From NCBI RefSeq assembly GCF_900116135.1, contig NZ_FOZX01000005.1, positions 1 through 64,000 of the forward strand: 64,000 bases of DNA, in the 5' to 3' direction. Numbering within the stretch: position 1 is the first letter of the stretch; each line of letters opens with the position of its first letter. Shown here piece by piece: positions 62,334 to 64,000 of this stretch. Made by a program: the position numbers and the translations under genes. The stretch comes from Saccharopolyspora flava. Lineage in GTDB: Bacteria > Actinomycetota > Actinomycetes > Mycobacteriales > Pseudonocardiaceae. A model generated the notes under the pieces. The model ran no database searches, had not been told where the DNA came from, and was given only the letters and a program-made list of their open reading frames with translations.

Positions 62334-64000
62334 GTGAGTCAGCGTTCGGCGTGGTTCACGCGTCGTGACCCGGCGCGCGGACGTGCGCGCCTGGTGGCCG
62401 CGGTGCTCGGCCTGCTCTCGGCGGTGCTCGCGGTGCTGGTGCCGTTGCTGCCCGTCGACCACGAGGTCACCACCCTGAAGTGGCCCACGGCCGAAGGCAC
62501 CCGCTCGGTGTCGGCGCCGCTGCTCAGCCACGAACCCCTCTGGCTCAACGCCACCGTTCCCTGCGCGTCGGCCCGCGGCCTCGACGACCGCGTCAACGGC
62601 GTCGCCACGCTGCTGGCCACCAACGCGCCCTCGGGCGACTACGGCGGTCTGACCGGGATGAACCTCCAGGTCGACAACGGCCAGGTCGCGCTGTACTCGC
62701 GCGGCCACCAGCTCGGTTCCGCGGCGCTGCCCGCCGGCGACTGCGCGATCACCATCACCTCCGACGCGGCCCAGACCCGCGCCGACGTCGCCGGGGTCCC
62801 GCTCGGATCGGTCGGCGGCGACCAGCGCCCGCAGCTCACCGGCATCTACTCGCAGCTCGACGGCCAGCGCGACGACGTGCGCGGACTCGCCTTCCAGGCC
62901 GGGGTCGACACCCGGTTCGACACCACCCCCACCCCGCTGAAGACCGCGGCGATGGTCCTGGCCGTGCTGAGCTTCCTCGGCGCCGTGCTCGCGCTGCGCA
63001 AGCTCGAACTGCGCCCGCCCGTGCGCAGGCTGCCGGTGGGCTGGTGGCGGCTGAGCATCCGCGACGTCCTGGTCTTCGGCGCGCTGGGCGTGTGGTGGCT
63101 GATCGGAGCCATGACCGCCGACGACGGCTACATCCTCACGATGCTGCGGGCCGCCCCCGACGCCGGCTACGTCACCAACTACTTCCGCTGGTTCGGCAAC
63201 CCCGAGTCGCCCTTCGGCTGGTTCTACGAGATCTACGCGCTGTGGGTGCAGGTCTCGGCCGCCACCCCGTGGGTGCGGCTGCCCGCGCTGTTCCTCGGCG
63301 TGGTGAGCTGGTTGCTGCTGAGCAGGGGAGTGCTGCCGCGGCTCGGCCAGCAGGTCCGGCGCAGCGAGTCCGCGGGCTGGGCGGCGGCCGCGGTGTTCCT
63401 GGCGTTCTGGCTGCCCTACAACAACGGACTGCGGCCCGAACCGGTCGTCGTCGCGTTCTTCCTGCTGTCGGTGTGCGCCGTGGAGCGCGCGGTGGCCACC
63501 GAACGCCTGACCCCGGCGGCGCTCGGTCTGGTCGCGGCCGCGCTGGGCCTGGAAGCCAACCCGCACGGCATGGTCGCGGTGCTGCCGTTCCTGGTGGCCG
63601 CCAAGCCGCTGCTGCGGCTGCTGTGGCGGCGCGTGCGCGAGGTCGGCGTGCTGCCGGTGCTGGCGCCGATCGCGGCGGCCGGGCTGGTGATCCTGGTCCT
63701 GGTCTTCTTCGACCAGACGTTGCAGTCGGTGCTCGACTCCGTCGACCTCAAGACCGAGTTCGGCCCGAACGACGCCTGGTACGAGGAGCTCGGCCGCTAC
63801 GAGAAGCTCTTCGACAAGTGGCCCGACGGATCGCTGACCAGGCGTTTCCCGGTGCTGTTGCTGGTGCTGTGCATCGCCGCGAGCGGGGTGGTGTTCCTGC
63901 GGCGCGGCAAGATCCGCGGCGCCGCGCTGGGCCCCAGCCGCCGGATGCTGGGCATCGCGGTGCTGTGCTTCGCCGTGCTGGCCGTGACCCCGACCAAGCA
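62334..64000 (+). CDS. EmbC-type arabinosyltransferase (partial at the right edge)
   Basis: Frame open from GTG 62334 to the window end (555 codons seen; family about 1050-1100). It matches EmbA/B/C: an N-terminal TM helix (LVAAVLGLLSAVLAVLVPLLPV), a large extracytoplasmic domain (HEPLWLNATVPC...), a second TM region from about 200, and the GT-C hallmark GAMTADDGYILTML (Asp-Asp) with NYFRWFGNPESPFGWFYEIY and FWLPYNNGLRPEPV. It adds arabinofuranose from decaprenyl-phosphoryl-arabinose to arabinogalactan or LAM-like glycans at the outer face. The GTG is preceded by GGTGG. Confidence 0.9.
   Translation, partial: MSQRSAWFTRRDPARGRARLVAAVLGLLSAVLAVLVPLLPVDHEVTTLKWPTAEGTRSVSAPLLSHEPLWLNATVPCASARGLDDRVNGVATLLATNAPSGDYGGLTGMNLQVDNGQVALYSRGHQLGSAALPAGDCAITITSDAAQTRADVAGVPLGSVGGDQRPQLTGIYSQLDGQRDDVRGLAFQAGVDTRFDTTPTPLKTAAMVLAVLSFLGAVLALRKLELRPPVRRLPVGWWRLSIRDVLVFGALGVWWLIGAMTADDGYILTMLRAAPDAGYVTNYFRWFGNPESPFGWFYEIYALWVQVSAATPWVRLPALFLGVVSWLLLSRGVLPRLGQQVRRSESAGWAAAAVFLAFWLPYNNGLRPEPVVVAFFLLSVCAVERAVATERLTPAALGLVAAALGLEANPHGMVAVLPFLVAAKPLLRLLWRRVREVGVLPVLAPIAAAGLVILVLVFFDQTLQSVLDSVDLKTEFGPNDAWYEELGRYEKLFDKWPDGSLTRRFPVLLLVLCIAASGVVFLRRGKIRGAALGPSRRMLGIAVLCFAVLAVTPTK

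Overview
The window is about 72% GC and densely packed, with GTG starts, many 4-bp ATGA/GTGA gene overlaps and hairpin terminators lacking U-tracts. The gene content is actinobacterial: an EmbC-type arabinosyltransferase, a DivIVA-domain protein, a DUF5313 protein, an ECF sigma/ZAS anti-sigma pair and PE-Pol LigD. This suggests a Pseudonocardiaceae-like organism such as Saccharopolyspora; the genus is an inference and no rRNA is present to confirm it. I saw no tRNA, rRNA, CRISPR array, insertion sequence or prophage.

1-12 kb, housekeeping and catabolic genes: the end of S-adenosylhomocysteinase, an Acg-type nitroreductase, a LacI regulator divergent from a histidinol-dehydrogenase-like enzyme with two matching operator palindromes between them, a secreted phosphodiester glycosidase, a DivIVA-domain protein, a methyltransferase, a PfpI protein, an adenine/adenosine deaminase, a phosphotriesterase-like hydrolase, and a thiolase plus DUF35 pair.

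12-21.4 kb, the most unusual region: a composite conflict or signalling island. A SEFIR-EAD2 protein, a 54-residue peptide and an HExxH-type peptide beta-hydroxylase on the plus strand face a minus-strand set of VMAP (with its own N-terminal EAD2), MoxR ATPase, a frameshifted vWA/SAV_2336-like protein and an NB-ARC/TPR protein. The SEFIR protein and the VMAP carry matching EAD2 domains, which points to a sensor-to-effector link through EAD2 pairing.

21.6-32 kb, mixed metabolism and regulation: a threonine-dehydratase-like enzyme, SDR, Tat-exported PHP hydrolase, XRE-cupin regulator, MarR/OhrR-like regulator, enoyl-CoA hydratase, cold-shock-domain protein, LigD-type PE-Pol protein, glyoxalase, lipoate ligase family protein and an ECF sigma/anti-sigma operon.

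32.8-43.7 kb: a Rieske lipoprotein; a copper module (two CsoR-type boxes, CopZ, CopA); a CBS protein, NarL-type response regulator and large soluble HAMP-array hybrid kinase; then a DUF1537 kinase, PdxA2 and DeoR operon expected to break down D-threonate or D-erythronate.

44-64 kb: four transporter loci (three MFS and one TAXI-TRAP system whose permease has an in-frame stop), two secreted nucleases, a nitronate monooxygenase-PadR-SnoaL operon with a long promoter palindrome, an acyl-CoA synthetase, YciO, an LLM monooxygenase, CspA, a nitrobindin-MarR-MFS cluster, and finally a truncated arabinosyltransferase gene for cell-wall arabinan.
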